Below, piece after piece: positions 7,209-14,207 of a stretch of 17,108 nucleotides of DNA. The translations under genes were made by a program, and so were the position numbers. Within the stretch, counting starts at the first letter, position 1; each line of letters starts with the position of its first letter. The DNA comes from AWTP1-13 sp035714005 (GTDB lineage Bacteria > Pseudomonadota > Alphaproteobacteria > Rhizobiales > Hyphomicrobiaceae): assembly GCA_035714005.1 (NCBI GenBank), contig DASTMQ010000408.1, positions 1-17,108 on the forward strand, read 5' to 3'. The notes below the pieces were generated by a model that worked only from the letters and a program-made list of their open reading frames with translations, was not told where the DNA came from and searched no databases.

Positions 7209-8171
7209 TCAGGCCCGAATGGGATTGTTCGCCCTTTGGCTGTGCGCGAACAGCGTGGCCACGGCGCAGGAGGCAAGACGCGTGCGCACATTGTCTGCGC
7301 GTGATGTGAGTATGACGGGCACGCGCGCCCCAAGCACGATACCAGCCGCATCGGCGCGCGAGAGAAACGACAGATTTTTGGCGAGCATATTGCCGGCTTC
7401 GAGGTCAGGCACGACCAGAATCTGGGCCCAACCCGCCACCGCCGACTTGATGCCTTTGATGCGTGCCGCTTCCGGGCTGATGGCATTGTCGAAGGCGAGA
7501 GGACCATCGAGTTCGCCACCCGTGATTTGCCCGCGATCGGCCATTTTGCAGAGTGCGGCGGCGTCGATGGTCGAAGGAATGTTTGGGTTTATCGTCTCGA
7601 CGGCGGATAGAATGGCGACCTTCGGCGTGCCGAAGCCAAGGCCGGCAAAAAGGTCGATGGCGTTCTGGACGATGTCGCGTTTGGCATCGAGATCAGGCGC
7701 GATGTTCACCGCGGCATCGGTGATAAACAATGTTTGCGCATGCGTCGGCACATCCATCACAAAGACATGGCTGACGCGCCGGCCGGTGCGCAGGCCCGTG
7801 TCGCGCTTCGTGACGGCTCCAAGCAGCTCATCGGAATGCAGGCTCCCTTTCATCAATAGGTCCGCGCCACCGGTGCGAACGATTTCAACCGCCTTGTCCG
7901 CGGCCGCCTGGCTGTGCGGCGCGTCGATGAGCTCGACGCCCTGCAGCTTGAGATCGTGTGCCTTGGCGACGTTCAGTATCTTATCGCGCGGCCCCACCAG
8001 AATTGGCGTGATCATGCCCGCTTCGGCCGCCTCCAGTGCGCCGCGCAAGGAGGTCTCATCGCAAGGATGTGCGACCGCGGTCGTCAGTGCCTGCAGGCTT
8101 TTGGTGGCCGCAACCAGACGCTCGTATTTCTCGTGTGATCGCAGTTCCGAGATGGCGGCCTTCCTGCTCAT
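7209..8171 (-). CDS. Phosphate acetyl/butyryltransferase (short single-domain form)
   Basis: This 320-residue protein of the Pta/Ptb family exchanges CoA for phosphate on a short acyl-CoA, giving the acyl phosphate used by AckA. Family motifs: GADLLMKGSLHSDELLGAV at about 102-120, FITDAAVNIAPDLDAK at 149-164, ILSAVETINPNIPST at 187-201, VVPDLEAGNMLAKNL at 253-267 and LTSRADN at 288-294. The length fits phosphate butyryltransferase or the C-terminal half of bifunctional enoyl-CoA hydratase/phosphate acetyltransferases; the MaoC-like hydratase half of those fusions is absent. ATG at 8171 is preferred to an in-frame TTG at 8189 because GAGGAGC (complement of 8178-8184) sits correctly upstream. 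It lies 49 bases after the small unknown gene and three bases before ackA. Acetyl-CoA versus butyryl- or hydroxybutyryl-CoA preference is open, so no symbol is given. Confidence 0.9.
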   Translation of the reverse strand: MSRKAAISELRSHEKYERLVAATKSLQALTTAVAHPCDETSLRGALEAAEAGMITPILVGPRDKILNVAKAHDLKLQGVELIDAPHSQAAADKAVEIVRTGGADLLMKGSLHSDELLGAVTKRDTGLRTGRRVSHVFVMDVPTHAQTLFITDAAVNIAPDLDAKRDIVQNAIDLFAGLGFGTPKVAILSAVETINPNIPSTIDAAALCKMADRGQITGGELDGPLAFDNAISPEAARIKGIKSAVAGWAQILVVPDLEAGNMLAKNLSFLSRADAAGIVLGARVPVILTSRADNVRTRLASCAVATLFAHSQRANNPIRA

Positions 8172-8177
8172 GCTGCT

Positions 8178-8184
8178 GCTCCTC
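8178..8184 (-). promoter_or_regulatory. Ribosome binding site deciding the phosphotransacylase start
   Basis: The minus strand reads GAGGAGC about seven bases before the ATG at 8171. The in-frame TTG at 8189 lies upstream of this site and cannot use it. Confidence 0.7.
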
Positions 8185-8220
8185 TGCAAGGCTTGCCGGC
8201 TTATTATCCGGCGGGCGCGC

Positions 8221-8649
8221 TTACCACTTCAGGTAGAGGCCGACCTCGCCTGGCATCCCGCCGGGGAAGCTGATGATTTCGGCAGACAGCTTGTAGCCGT
8301 GCGGACGCAACTCCTTGGCGTAGAACTCATAGGCACGCTTGGCAAAACCCGTAAGCGTGCTTGGCCACTCCGGATCTCCAATGTTGATCCTCCGGCCGCC
8401 ATCGCTGCAGAAGCTACAGGGGAAGGTAATGACCTCGACCTGGTGATGTCCGCGGCCGGCGGCAATTCGCACCGCATTGTTGATGCGATCTATTGCCTCG
8501 GCATGGATTTCGCGCGCCAGGAAGGCCTCGCGCAGCTCTGCCTGTTGCTGCTCTTTGCGTTTTTTTGCGAGCTGCTCCTCATCCATCTTCGCCATCTCGG
8601 CATCGGAGGAGATTTGTTTGAGTTCGTTGGGAAGTATCAGACCATTCAT
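8221..8649 (-). CDS. Hypothetical protein with coiled-coil N-terminus and Cys-x2-Cys
   Basis: I do not recognise this 142-residue protein. Residues 15-60 are highly charged and Gln/Lys/Glu-rich (for example LAKKRKEQQQAELREAF) and probably form a long helix or coiled coil. A compact domain follows, with HHQVEVITFPCSFCSDGGRR (Cys78 and Cys81) and a C-terminal segment with Gly, Pro and Trp (ISFPGGMPGEVGLYLKW). There is no signal peptide or membrane span. The ATG at 8649 has GAGG about eight bases upstream. It sits between the DUF3141 gene (35-base gap) and the phosphotransacylase gene, so it is co-transcribed with them. One Cys pair is not enough for a full zinc site within one chain; it could be redox-active or could complete a site in a dimer. 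Function unknown; a helper of the DUF3141 protein is a guess from position. Confidence 0.85.
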   Translation of the reverse strand: MNGLILPNELKQISSDAEMAKMDEEQLAKKRKEQQQAELREAFLAREIHAEAIDRINNAVRIAAGRGHHQVEVITFPCSFCSDGGRRINIGDPEWPSTLTGFAKRAYEFYAKELRPHGYKLSAEIISFPGGMPGEVGLYLKW

Positions 8650-8684
8650 GGCACTTGCCTCGATTGCAAAGCTGTGTCCGACGT

Positions 8685-10949
8685 CTAGTTCGCCTGTTTC
8701 GAGCCGCTGGCCGCGTGCGATCGTGCCGACCGAACGGCGCGCAGGTGACCCGTCGCAGGTTCGAGCTCAGCGTATTTTTCGAACAGCACCTCAATTTCGG
8801 CTAGACGGCTTTTGCCAACTTTGCTGGTGAGGCCGACTTCATCGATCACGCGTCGTGCGCCCGCGATCATGCGCGAAGCAAGCTCCGGATCGCGCGCAAG
8901 CATGGCAGGAATGGCGTCAACTGCCCGCCGCTCATCGAGCAGCAAGACGAGAAACTGCTCGCGCACCGACTTCTTGAAGGCGGAAAGGGTGAGGGAGCTG
9001 CCGGCTTCTTCCCGCAGCCGTCTGATTAAATTGAAGCCACGCTCGTCGATCAGCTCCTCGGGCATGCGAATGTAGAGTAGCGCTCGCAGGACGGCCTCGC
9101 GCGGGCCGCCCTTATTGATGCCGGCCTTGAGCTCGTTGATACGAAGCCTGACCAATGCCAGGTGCGCGGCGTCGGCCCCTGGTCGTCGGCGCGGGCTCTC
9201 GTTTGAAGCCTTGAGCCCAGCCAAGGCCTGGACCAAGGCCGAGCCATAAATCGCATGGAACCAGAATTCGATGAGGTTATCGCGCGTGTCGCGGTAGGCG
9301 TCGAGTGAGGTCTCGATCCAGTTCGCCCATTGGCTCTGCGCCCGCCACAGCGCATTGTCCTTGGCGACAATCTGACGGTTCTTTTGCACATCCTCGACCG
9401 ACGACAGCAGAGGACGCAGGAAGGGATTGGCATGCGAGAGCAACTCGTATTGCAGCCGCAGCGGGTGACAGCGGCGCATCCAATCGGCAAAACCGTCGTT
9501 GGACCAACTCTTGACCCAGGGTTGGACAAAGGTGCGATAGAGGCCGAGGTTGATTTCCGAGAGGCGGGCGACGGCGGCGAACTTGCGCTCATCTTCGTCG
9601 TTGTTGCCGCCAAGCGCTCGAATGTCGTCAAGCGTGCGGGCCTCGAAGCGTACGAGGTAGTCGCCAGCGACCAGACCGGACGCGGCGTCAACATCTGCCT
9701 TCGGGATCATCACCGCCTCATAGAGCCCGGTCGGCAGCACGTCGATGAGATCGATGTTGCTGGCGAACTCGTCGTGCTCCTTCTTTGCCACCGAGGCCGA
9801 GACGAAGATGCCGAGATGGCCGATCGAGTCGTGAATGGCGTAAATGATGGTTTGGCCATGTGCGCGTATGTCGTCGACCGTGTCATAGAGGTCGAGTATC
9901 CAATCCAATGCTTGTTGCGGCGGAGTAATGTTGTCCGCCTTCGAACAGAACACGACGATCGGGGAGCGAATATTGCGCAGATCCAGGCGCGCGCCGTTGC
10001 TGGAAACGATTTCGGCCGAGGCGAGCTTGTTGCCGACGAAGAGTTCGTCGGCGATGTATTGCATTTCCTCGGCGTTGAGGAGCACATGACCGCCCCACCA
10101 GCGCTCGAACTCGAGATAGCGCGGAGCTTCGGTGTCAACCTTTGCATAGAGATTGTAGTGCTTGGTCCAGAAGGTGTTGGCCGGGTTCAGGCTCTCGAAA
10201 TTTCCGACCAACCATGCCCCGTCGAACTTGCCGTGGCCCAGATCCCCCATCAGCGCGGTCAGCCAGGTACCTCCCAGCAGCCCGGCCGTATAGCGCATGG
10301 GGTTTTGCCCGTGCACGCCGGCCCAATAGGACAGCGGCGAGCCGGCGAGAATGATTGGCCCGAACAGTTCCGGGCGCATGGCGGCAAGCAACATCACGGC
10401 CCAACCCGCTTGGCAGTTGCCGACGACTGCGGGTTTGCCCTCCGCCTGCGGGTGCCGGGAAATCACGTGCTCAAGGAAAATAGCCTCGGCGTGCGCGATG
10501 TCCTCGATGGTCTGACCGGGCATGGGCTCGGGTAGGAAGCCAATGAAGTAGCAGGGATGGCCGGCGTTAAGCGCCACGCCAACCTCACTCTGTGCCTTGA
10601 AGCCGCCGATGCCAGGTCCATGCCCAGCGCGCGGATCGACAATGACGAAGGGGCGCTTGCGCTCGTCGATCTTTATGGTCTCCGGGGGCACGATTTGAAC
10701 CAGCACGTAGTTTACCGGTCGGGGCAGCTTGCGTCCGTCCATCACCAGTTCGCAGGGGAACTTTAGGTCGTGGGGAGCCTCCTTGGCGGCATGTTCCACA
10801 TAACTGTCGCTGCGCTGTTGCAGGACGTGCAAGAAGAGAAGGCCGCGCTGGGATGCATCCAGCCAATAGGCCCACGCGTCGCCGAAGACGGCGTTCGGCC
10901 AGGGCGCAAAGGGCAGGTGGACGCCAGTTGCAAGCGGTTGGTCGGTCAT
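8685..10949 (-). CDS. DUF3141 protein, PHA-synthase-like alpha/beta hydrolase
   Basis: This 754-residue protein has an N-terminal alpha/beta-hydrolase domain of the PhaC type and a long helical C-terminal half. The nucleophile elbow is GNCQAGW with Cys179, in place of the serine of ordinary lipases and like the Cys of polyhydroxyalkanoate synthases. A plausible acid is Asp339 (FCSKADNITPP) and the histidine His378 (DSIGHLGIF), giving a Cys-Asp-His triad. It resembles the family annotated as DUF3141, whose biochemical role is, to my knowledge, not established. Residues about 440-754 are charged and helical without a recognised motif. No signal peptide is seen. The ATG at 10949 has AGGGGA upstream. 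It is the first gene of the minus-strand operon with phosphotransacylase, acetate kinase and FabI, so an acyl-CoA or hydroxyacyl substrate is likely (inference). Confidence 0.88.
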   Translation of the reverse strand: MTDQPLATGVHLPFAPWPNAVFGDAWAYWLDASQRGLLFLHVLQQRSDSYVEHAAKEAPHDLKFPCELVMDGRKLPRPVNYVLVQIVPPETIKIDERKRPFVIVDPRAGHGPGIGGFKAQSEVGVALNAGHPCYFIGFLPEPMPGQTIEDIAHAEAIFLEHVISRHPQAEGKPAVVGNCQAGWAVMLLAAMRPELFGPIILAGSPLSYWAGVHGQNPMRYTAGLLGGTWLTALMGDLGHGKFDGAWLVGNFESLNPANTFWTKHYNLYAKVDTEAPRYLEFERWWGGHVLLNAEEMQYIADELFVGNKLASAEIVSSNGARLDLRNIRSPIVVFCSKADNITPPQQALDWILDLYDTVDDIRAHGQTIIYAIHDSIGHLGIFVSASVAKKEHDEFASNIDLIDVLPTGLYEAVMIPKADVDAASGLVAGDYLVRFEARTLDDIRALGGNNDEDERKFAAVARLSEINLGLYRTFVQPWVKSWSNDGFADWMRRCHPLRLQYELLSHANPFLRPLLSSVEDVQKNRQIVAKDNALWRAQSQWANWIETSLDAYRDTRDNLIEFWFHAIYGSALVQALAGLKASNESPRRRPGADAAHLALVRLRINELKAGINKGGPREAVLRALLYIRMPEELIDERGFNLIRRLREEAGSSLTLSAFKKSVREQFLVLLLDERRAVDAIPAMLARDPELASRMIAGARRVIDEVGLTSKVGKSRLAEIEVLFEKYAELEPATGHLRAVRSARSHAASGSKQAN

Positions 10950-11257
10950 TGCGGGTTCCCCTTAGAGCGCCAGGGTTTGGACGGACGTTGTCCCGCCTGA
11001 TTGATTGTGGCGCGATCTGCGCGGCGACGGTGCGCGCATTGCCGGCCTCTGTGCTATCGACGTTTACCCCTATTGTTGGAGCAGATAACACCGACCCTGC
11101 CTGACTGACCGGGGACGGGTGATCGCCCCAAAAATTTGCAAGGCGAGTCCAGGAAGATCTGAACGGCCGCAATAAAGCACGGCAATCGCAAAAGGTTTTA
11201 AGGACACCGCGCTTGGACGACCTCGTCCGCGAGGGCGCCGGCGGCGGTGAGGTTGGC

Positions 11258-11307
11258 GCGATCCTCTGGGCAGGTGCAAACGGCGATCCTCTGGGCAGGT
11301 GCAAACG
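11258..11307 (+). repeat. Perfect 25-base tandem duplication
   Basis: Two identical, directly adjacent copies at 11258-11282 and 11283-11307, each beginning GCGATCCTCTGGGCAGGTGC and ending AAACG. The copy number is two with no spacer, so this is not a CRISPR. It lies in the regulatory region between DUF3141 and PPK2. Confidence 0.95.
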
Positions 11308-11703
11308 ACGGCTGTCGTCCGTTGCCGATGCACCCTTGCCAACGGCAAGCGCGTTAACGAGGCGACGGCCGCTGCGGCCCTCAGGTGTTTTCCCGATTGG
11401 TCGAGGCTTGCCTCCGGGCGCATGCTTGAGCTGATTGCCAGCATGGGTGGAGAAAAGACAGGAGGAGATCGCCCGGCGAGACGAAGCCTGCATCCCTTAA
11501 GGCTCAACGCGCTGGTGCCGCGGCATGCGGTGCAGGCGGGATCGAAGCACGCTGCCGTTTGCGGGCGCCAGAGCTTTTTAGCGTTGAGGCGACAGCAGTC
11601 GGTCGGCCCAATGCACCAAGACAAGGGCGTGGGCCGGACTTGCCGTCGCTCAGGGCTTCGCCATCGGCAGCGCGGCCAACTCTTGCGCTGTCAAGCATCC
11701 CAC

Positions 11704-11708
11704 GAGGA
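11704..11708 (+). promoter_or_regulatory. Ribosome binding site deciding the PPK2 start
   Basis: GAGGA lies seven bases before the ATG at 11716, which gives a 304-residue protein of normal family length. No comparable site was noted for the upstream in-frame ATG at 11299. Confidence 0.7.
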
Positions 11709-11715
11709 CAAGAGA

Positions 11716-12630
11716 ATGCCGCAGCATTCGACCATTGGGCCTGCAACTCAAGCTTTGCGCGCCAAGGCGAGCAGAGCCATGCGCTCGGAAAGCTCAGTAG
11801 ACAGAGCGCGTGAAAAAAAACAGCTGCGCAGCGGCAAAGCTGATGAGCCCTCGCGCAAGGACCTCAAGCGCGATGAGTATGAGAAGATACTGCGCAAACT
11901 GCACGTCCGGCTGGTTGAACTGCAAGACTGGGTCCGGCACGAGGCTGCAAAGATCTGCATCGTCTTTGAGGGTCGTGATGGTGCCGGAAAGGGTGGCGCC
12001 ATCAAAGCGATCACCGCCCGCGTGAGCCCACGTATTTTCCGCGTTGTCGCACTCTCGGCCCCGACCGAGCGTGAAAAATCTCAGATGTACATCCAAAGAT
12101 ATTTGCCGCACCTGCCGTCAGCAGGTGAGGTCGTGATCTTTGACCGCAGTTGGTACAATCGTGCTGGCGTCGAGCGGGTCATGGGCTTTTGCAGCCCAGC
12201 GGACGTCAAGCACTTTCTCGGGCTCGCGCCGCACGTCGAAAAATCCATGCTCGATTCCGGCATCATTTTGCTCAAGTATTGGCTCGAGGTAAGTCCCGAT
12301 GAACAAGAAAAGCGCCTGCGCGAGCGCATCGACGATGGGCGTAAAACCTGGAAGCTCTCCGATATGGACTTAAAGTCGTTTACGCGCTGGGACGACTATA
12401 CCCGAGCGCGCAACGACATGTTCAACGCGACCGATACGTCCTGGGCACCCTGGTTTGTGGTGCCCTCTGATCAAAAGCGGCGCGCCCGGCTTAACATTAT
12501 CGAACATTTGCTCGCCAGTATTCCTTATAAACGCGTGCCACGCGCGAAGGTGCGCTTTCCCAAGCGACACGTTGCGGATGCCGAGCAAAGGCAGTCGGTG
12601 CCGCTGAGACTGATCGATCAGGTCTATTGA
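11716..12630 (+). CDS. Polyphosphate kinase 2 family protein (PPK2)
   Basis: This 304-residue cytoplasmic kinase transfers phosphate between polyphosphate and nucleotides. The P-loop is FEGRDGAGKGGAIKAI with GRDGAGKG at 86-93. The Walker B region is GEVVIFDRSWYNRAGVERVMGF with Asp143 in the DRSWYNR signature, and ERDKSQ-like EREKSQMYIQRYLPHLP lies between. The lid segment with RIDDGRKTWKLSDMDLKS follows, then the TSWAPWFVVPSDQKR segment. ATG at 11716 is preferred because GAGGA at 11704-11708 sits seven bases upstream and the resulting length is normal. The frame stays open to an ATG at 11299, but that extension has no family character. The first 45 residues are basic and low-complexity. PPK2 class (GDP/ADP, AMP or nucleoside-diphosphate use) cannot be fixed by eye. 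It is divergent from the acyl-phosphate operon; its 3' end overlaps the AI-2E gene. Confidence 0.93.
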   Translation: MPQHSTIGPATQALRAKASRAMRSESSVDRAREKKQLRSGKADEPSRKDLKRDEYEKILRKLHVRLVELQDWVRHEAAKICIVFEGRDGAGKGGAIKAITARVSPRIFRVVALSAPTEREKSQMYIQRYLPHLPSAGEVVIFDRSWYNRAGVERVMGFCSPADVKHFLGLAPHVEKSMLDSGIILLKYWLEVSPDEQEKRLRERIDDGRKTWKLSDMDLKSFTRWDDYTRARNDMFNATDTSWAPWFVVPSDQKRRARLNIIEHLLASIPYKRVPRAKVRFPKRHVADAEQRQSVPLRLIDQVY

Positions 12631-13736
12631 TCCGGGCGGGCAAAGGCCTCCGCGTCACTCGAAGCGGTTGACCGGTCCTCTTGCACCCAAATGACAAGCA
12701 CCGCCCAGGCGATGGAAAGAACAATGGGTCCGAAGAAGATTCCAACAATGCCATAGGCAATGATGCCGCCAATGACGCCGATCATAATAATCGGCATCGG
12801 CGTGGCGAGGCCGCGCGCCATGACCAGCGGTCTTAAAACGTTATCTATCACGCCGACGCAAACCATATAGGCCGTGAAAGCGAGCGCCTGCATGGTATCC
12901 ATAGCAGTCCAGGTCCAAAGGGTAATGGGTATGAGCAAGATGGCCGGCCCGATTTGCGCGATGCTGAGCAGCAGAGTTAGGAATGCCAACACGCTGGCGG
13001 AGGGAATACCAGCGGCAAGGAAGCCCGCGCCGGCGAGCACCGATTGCAACAGCGCGATGCCCACCACGCCGCGGGAGACGTTGCGTATGGTGGCGCCAAC
13101 CAACTGCACCGTCTCCTTGCCCCGGTGACTCAGTACACGACTAAGGAAGGCGCTCGATGCCTCCACGAGCTGCGGGCCCCGCGTCAACAAGAAGCCCGTG
13201 ACAATAATAGAGACAAGCAGCTCAACTAATCCGACAAACGCACTTTGCGCCATTTCCAGAAGTTGGCTGCCGAGCGGTTTTAGGTAGGGTGCCATCTCCG
13301 TCAGCGCCGCCTTCAAGTTGGTCGCCGCCAGGGTCCAAAAGCGGTGCAGCTGTTCGCCGACCAGCGGCCAGAGCTTCACAGCCTCGGCCGGCAGCGGGAT
13401 CACCAGTTCTCCGGCATCTAGTCCATTGATCAGCGACCCAATGGCACCAATCAGACCGAACCCTAACCAGGTCACCGGACCAACGACTATCATCAGGCAT
13501 AGCGAGGAGATGACGGTCGCGGCCAGTCCCCGCCGGCCCAGCCGGCGTGCGAGCCAGTCGAACACCGGATAAAGCGCCACCGTCAAGACGGCGCTCCAAA
13601 GCAGGATCATCAGCAGAGGTGCGATGACCCTGAACGACCAGTAGGCGAGCAAACATAAAAAGCCGAGGCGGATGACAATGTCGATGCTTTGAGTGCTGAG
13701 CGCCTCCCGAAGCGGATCGTTATCGCGTGCGGTCAT
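12624..13736 (-). CDS. AI-2E family transporter (YhhT/PerM-like membrane protein)
   Basis: This 370-residue inner-membrane protein has the AI-2E/DUF20 layout: two or three spans in the first 100 residues (AYWSFRVIAPLLMILLWSAVLTV and ISSLCLMIVVGPVTWLGFGLIGAIG), a long soluble helical segment at about 110-160, then a group of about five spans. The conserved end VIDNVLRPLVMARGLATPMPIIMIGVIGGIIAYGIVGIFFGP is typical for the family. Members have been linked to autoinducer-2 export, Na+/H+ exchange or are uncharacterised, so the substrate is unknown. The ATG at 13736 gives normal length, with only a weak ribosome site. Its stop codon lies within the last codons of the convergent PPK2 gene, with a 7-base overlap and no terminator between them. 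Confidence 0.92.
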   Translation of the reverse strand: MTARDNDPLREALSTQSIDIVIRLGFLCLLAYWSFRVIAPLLMILLWSAVLTVALYPVFDWLARRLGRRGLAATVISSLCLMIVVGPVTWLGFGLIGAIGSLINGLDAGELVIPLPAEAVKLWPLVGEQLHRFWTLAATNLKAALTEMAPYLKPLGSQLLEMAQSAFVGLVELLVSIIVTGFLLTRGPQLVEASSAFLSRVLSHRGKETVQLVGATIRNVSRGVVGIALLQSVLAGAGFLAAGIPSASVLAFLTLLLSIAQIGPAILLIPITLWTWTAMDTMQALAFTAYMVCVGVIDNVLRPLVMARGLATPMPIIMIGVIGGIIAYGIVGIFFGPIVLSIAWAVLVIWVQEDRSTASSDAEAFARPDQ

Positions 13737-14207
13737 CGCTCAGGCTCGCGTCCAAGAGGGTTGCCAAGGCAGGCAAATTGGGGTCGCTGGCGCGGTCTCG
13801 CGCAAAGACCGAACAACGTCGATCTGGCTTGCGAAGGCTGGGCGCGAAGTGCCGGCACGTCGGCTCAAGGCGGCGAAGAAAAAAAGCCATGACATCTTGC
13901 CTGCGGTCCTGAGCGGCGGGACGCCGATCGCTGGGCACCTCGGACGGATACGGCTGCAAATTGCTGAGAAACTTAGCGCTCATTTCCTTCACCACGTCGG
14001 AAGGGAGAGCTCGGCATCCGCAAGGACCCTCACGCCTGTAATGATGACACGCCCTGAGTCTTTGCACTCGACCAGCGACATGGGCCGAAACACGGCGCCT
14101 GTCAACAATCGTCGAGCCGTCGGCGATGCCAACGCGGGTTTGCTCGAAGCCGCCACGGCCGACGTTAGCGGGGCAAGCCCGGGCGGGTTCATCGCCTGCG
14201 GCGCCGG
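13737..14207 (-). other. Gene-poor region, 471 bases
   Basis: Between the AI-2E gene and the hydrolase gene upstream of it; both are on the minus strand, so this should contain the AI-2E promoter. Open frames on both strands give Arg/Ser/Ala-rich translations of no family. One minus-strand stretch beginning with ATG at 14081 reads MSLVECKDSGRVI, and a shifted frame continues with EGPCGCRALP; together these vaguely recall a small zinc-ribbon protein that has lost a Cys and its frame. No terminator or clear promoter was found. Confidence 0.5.

Larger units (their letters stand above)
10950..11715 (+). other. Divergent intergenic region, 766 bases
   Basis: This lies between the divergent DUF3141 and PPK2 genes and must hold both promoters, unless PPK2 is read from further up. 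Open frames on both strands have low-complexity, Arg/Pro/Ser-rich translations and look like GC-rich chance frames; none resembles a known protein. Visible structure: a perfect 25-base tandem duplication (11258-11307) and a small perfect hairpin CTTGCC-AAC-GGCAAG at 11335-11349. I looked for FNR/FixK-type boxes (TTGAT-N4-ATCAA) and sigma-54 sites and found only poor matches, such as TTGCC-N3-GGCAA inside the hairpin. Confidence 0.6.

Noticed and set aside
7159..8688. 509-codon plus-strand open frame opposite the phosphotransacylase gene
   Set aside because: The minus strand has a well-supported gene with family motifs and ribosome site; the plus frame is Ser/Arg/Ala-rich with no domain.
9330..10535. 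401-codon plus-strand open frame opposite DUF3141
   Set aside because: It is the complement of a gene with clear catalytic motifs; such long antisense frames are common in GC-rich DNA.
11258..11307. CRISPR-like array
   Set aside because: Only two copies, directly adjacent without spacers, and no cas genes.
11335..11349. FNR/FixK-type box within the small hairpin
   Set aside because: The half-sites are one base too close for the TTG-N8-CAA pattern, and the outer bases do not match; kept only as a hairpin.
11299..11715. In-frame upstream extension of PPK2 to an ATG at 11299 (443 residues)
   Set aside because: The added residues are low-complexity Arg/Ala/Cys-rich with no family character, while ATG 11716 has GAGGA at the right distance and gives the normal length.
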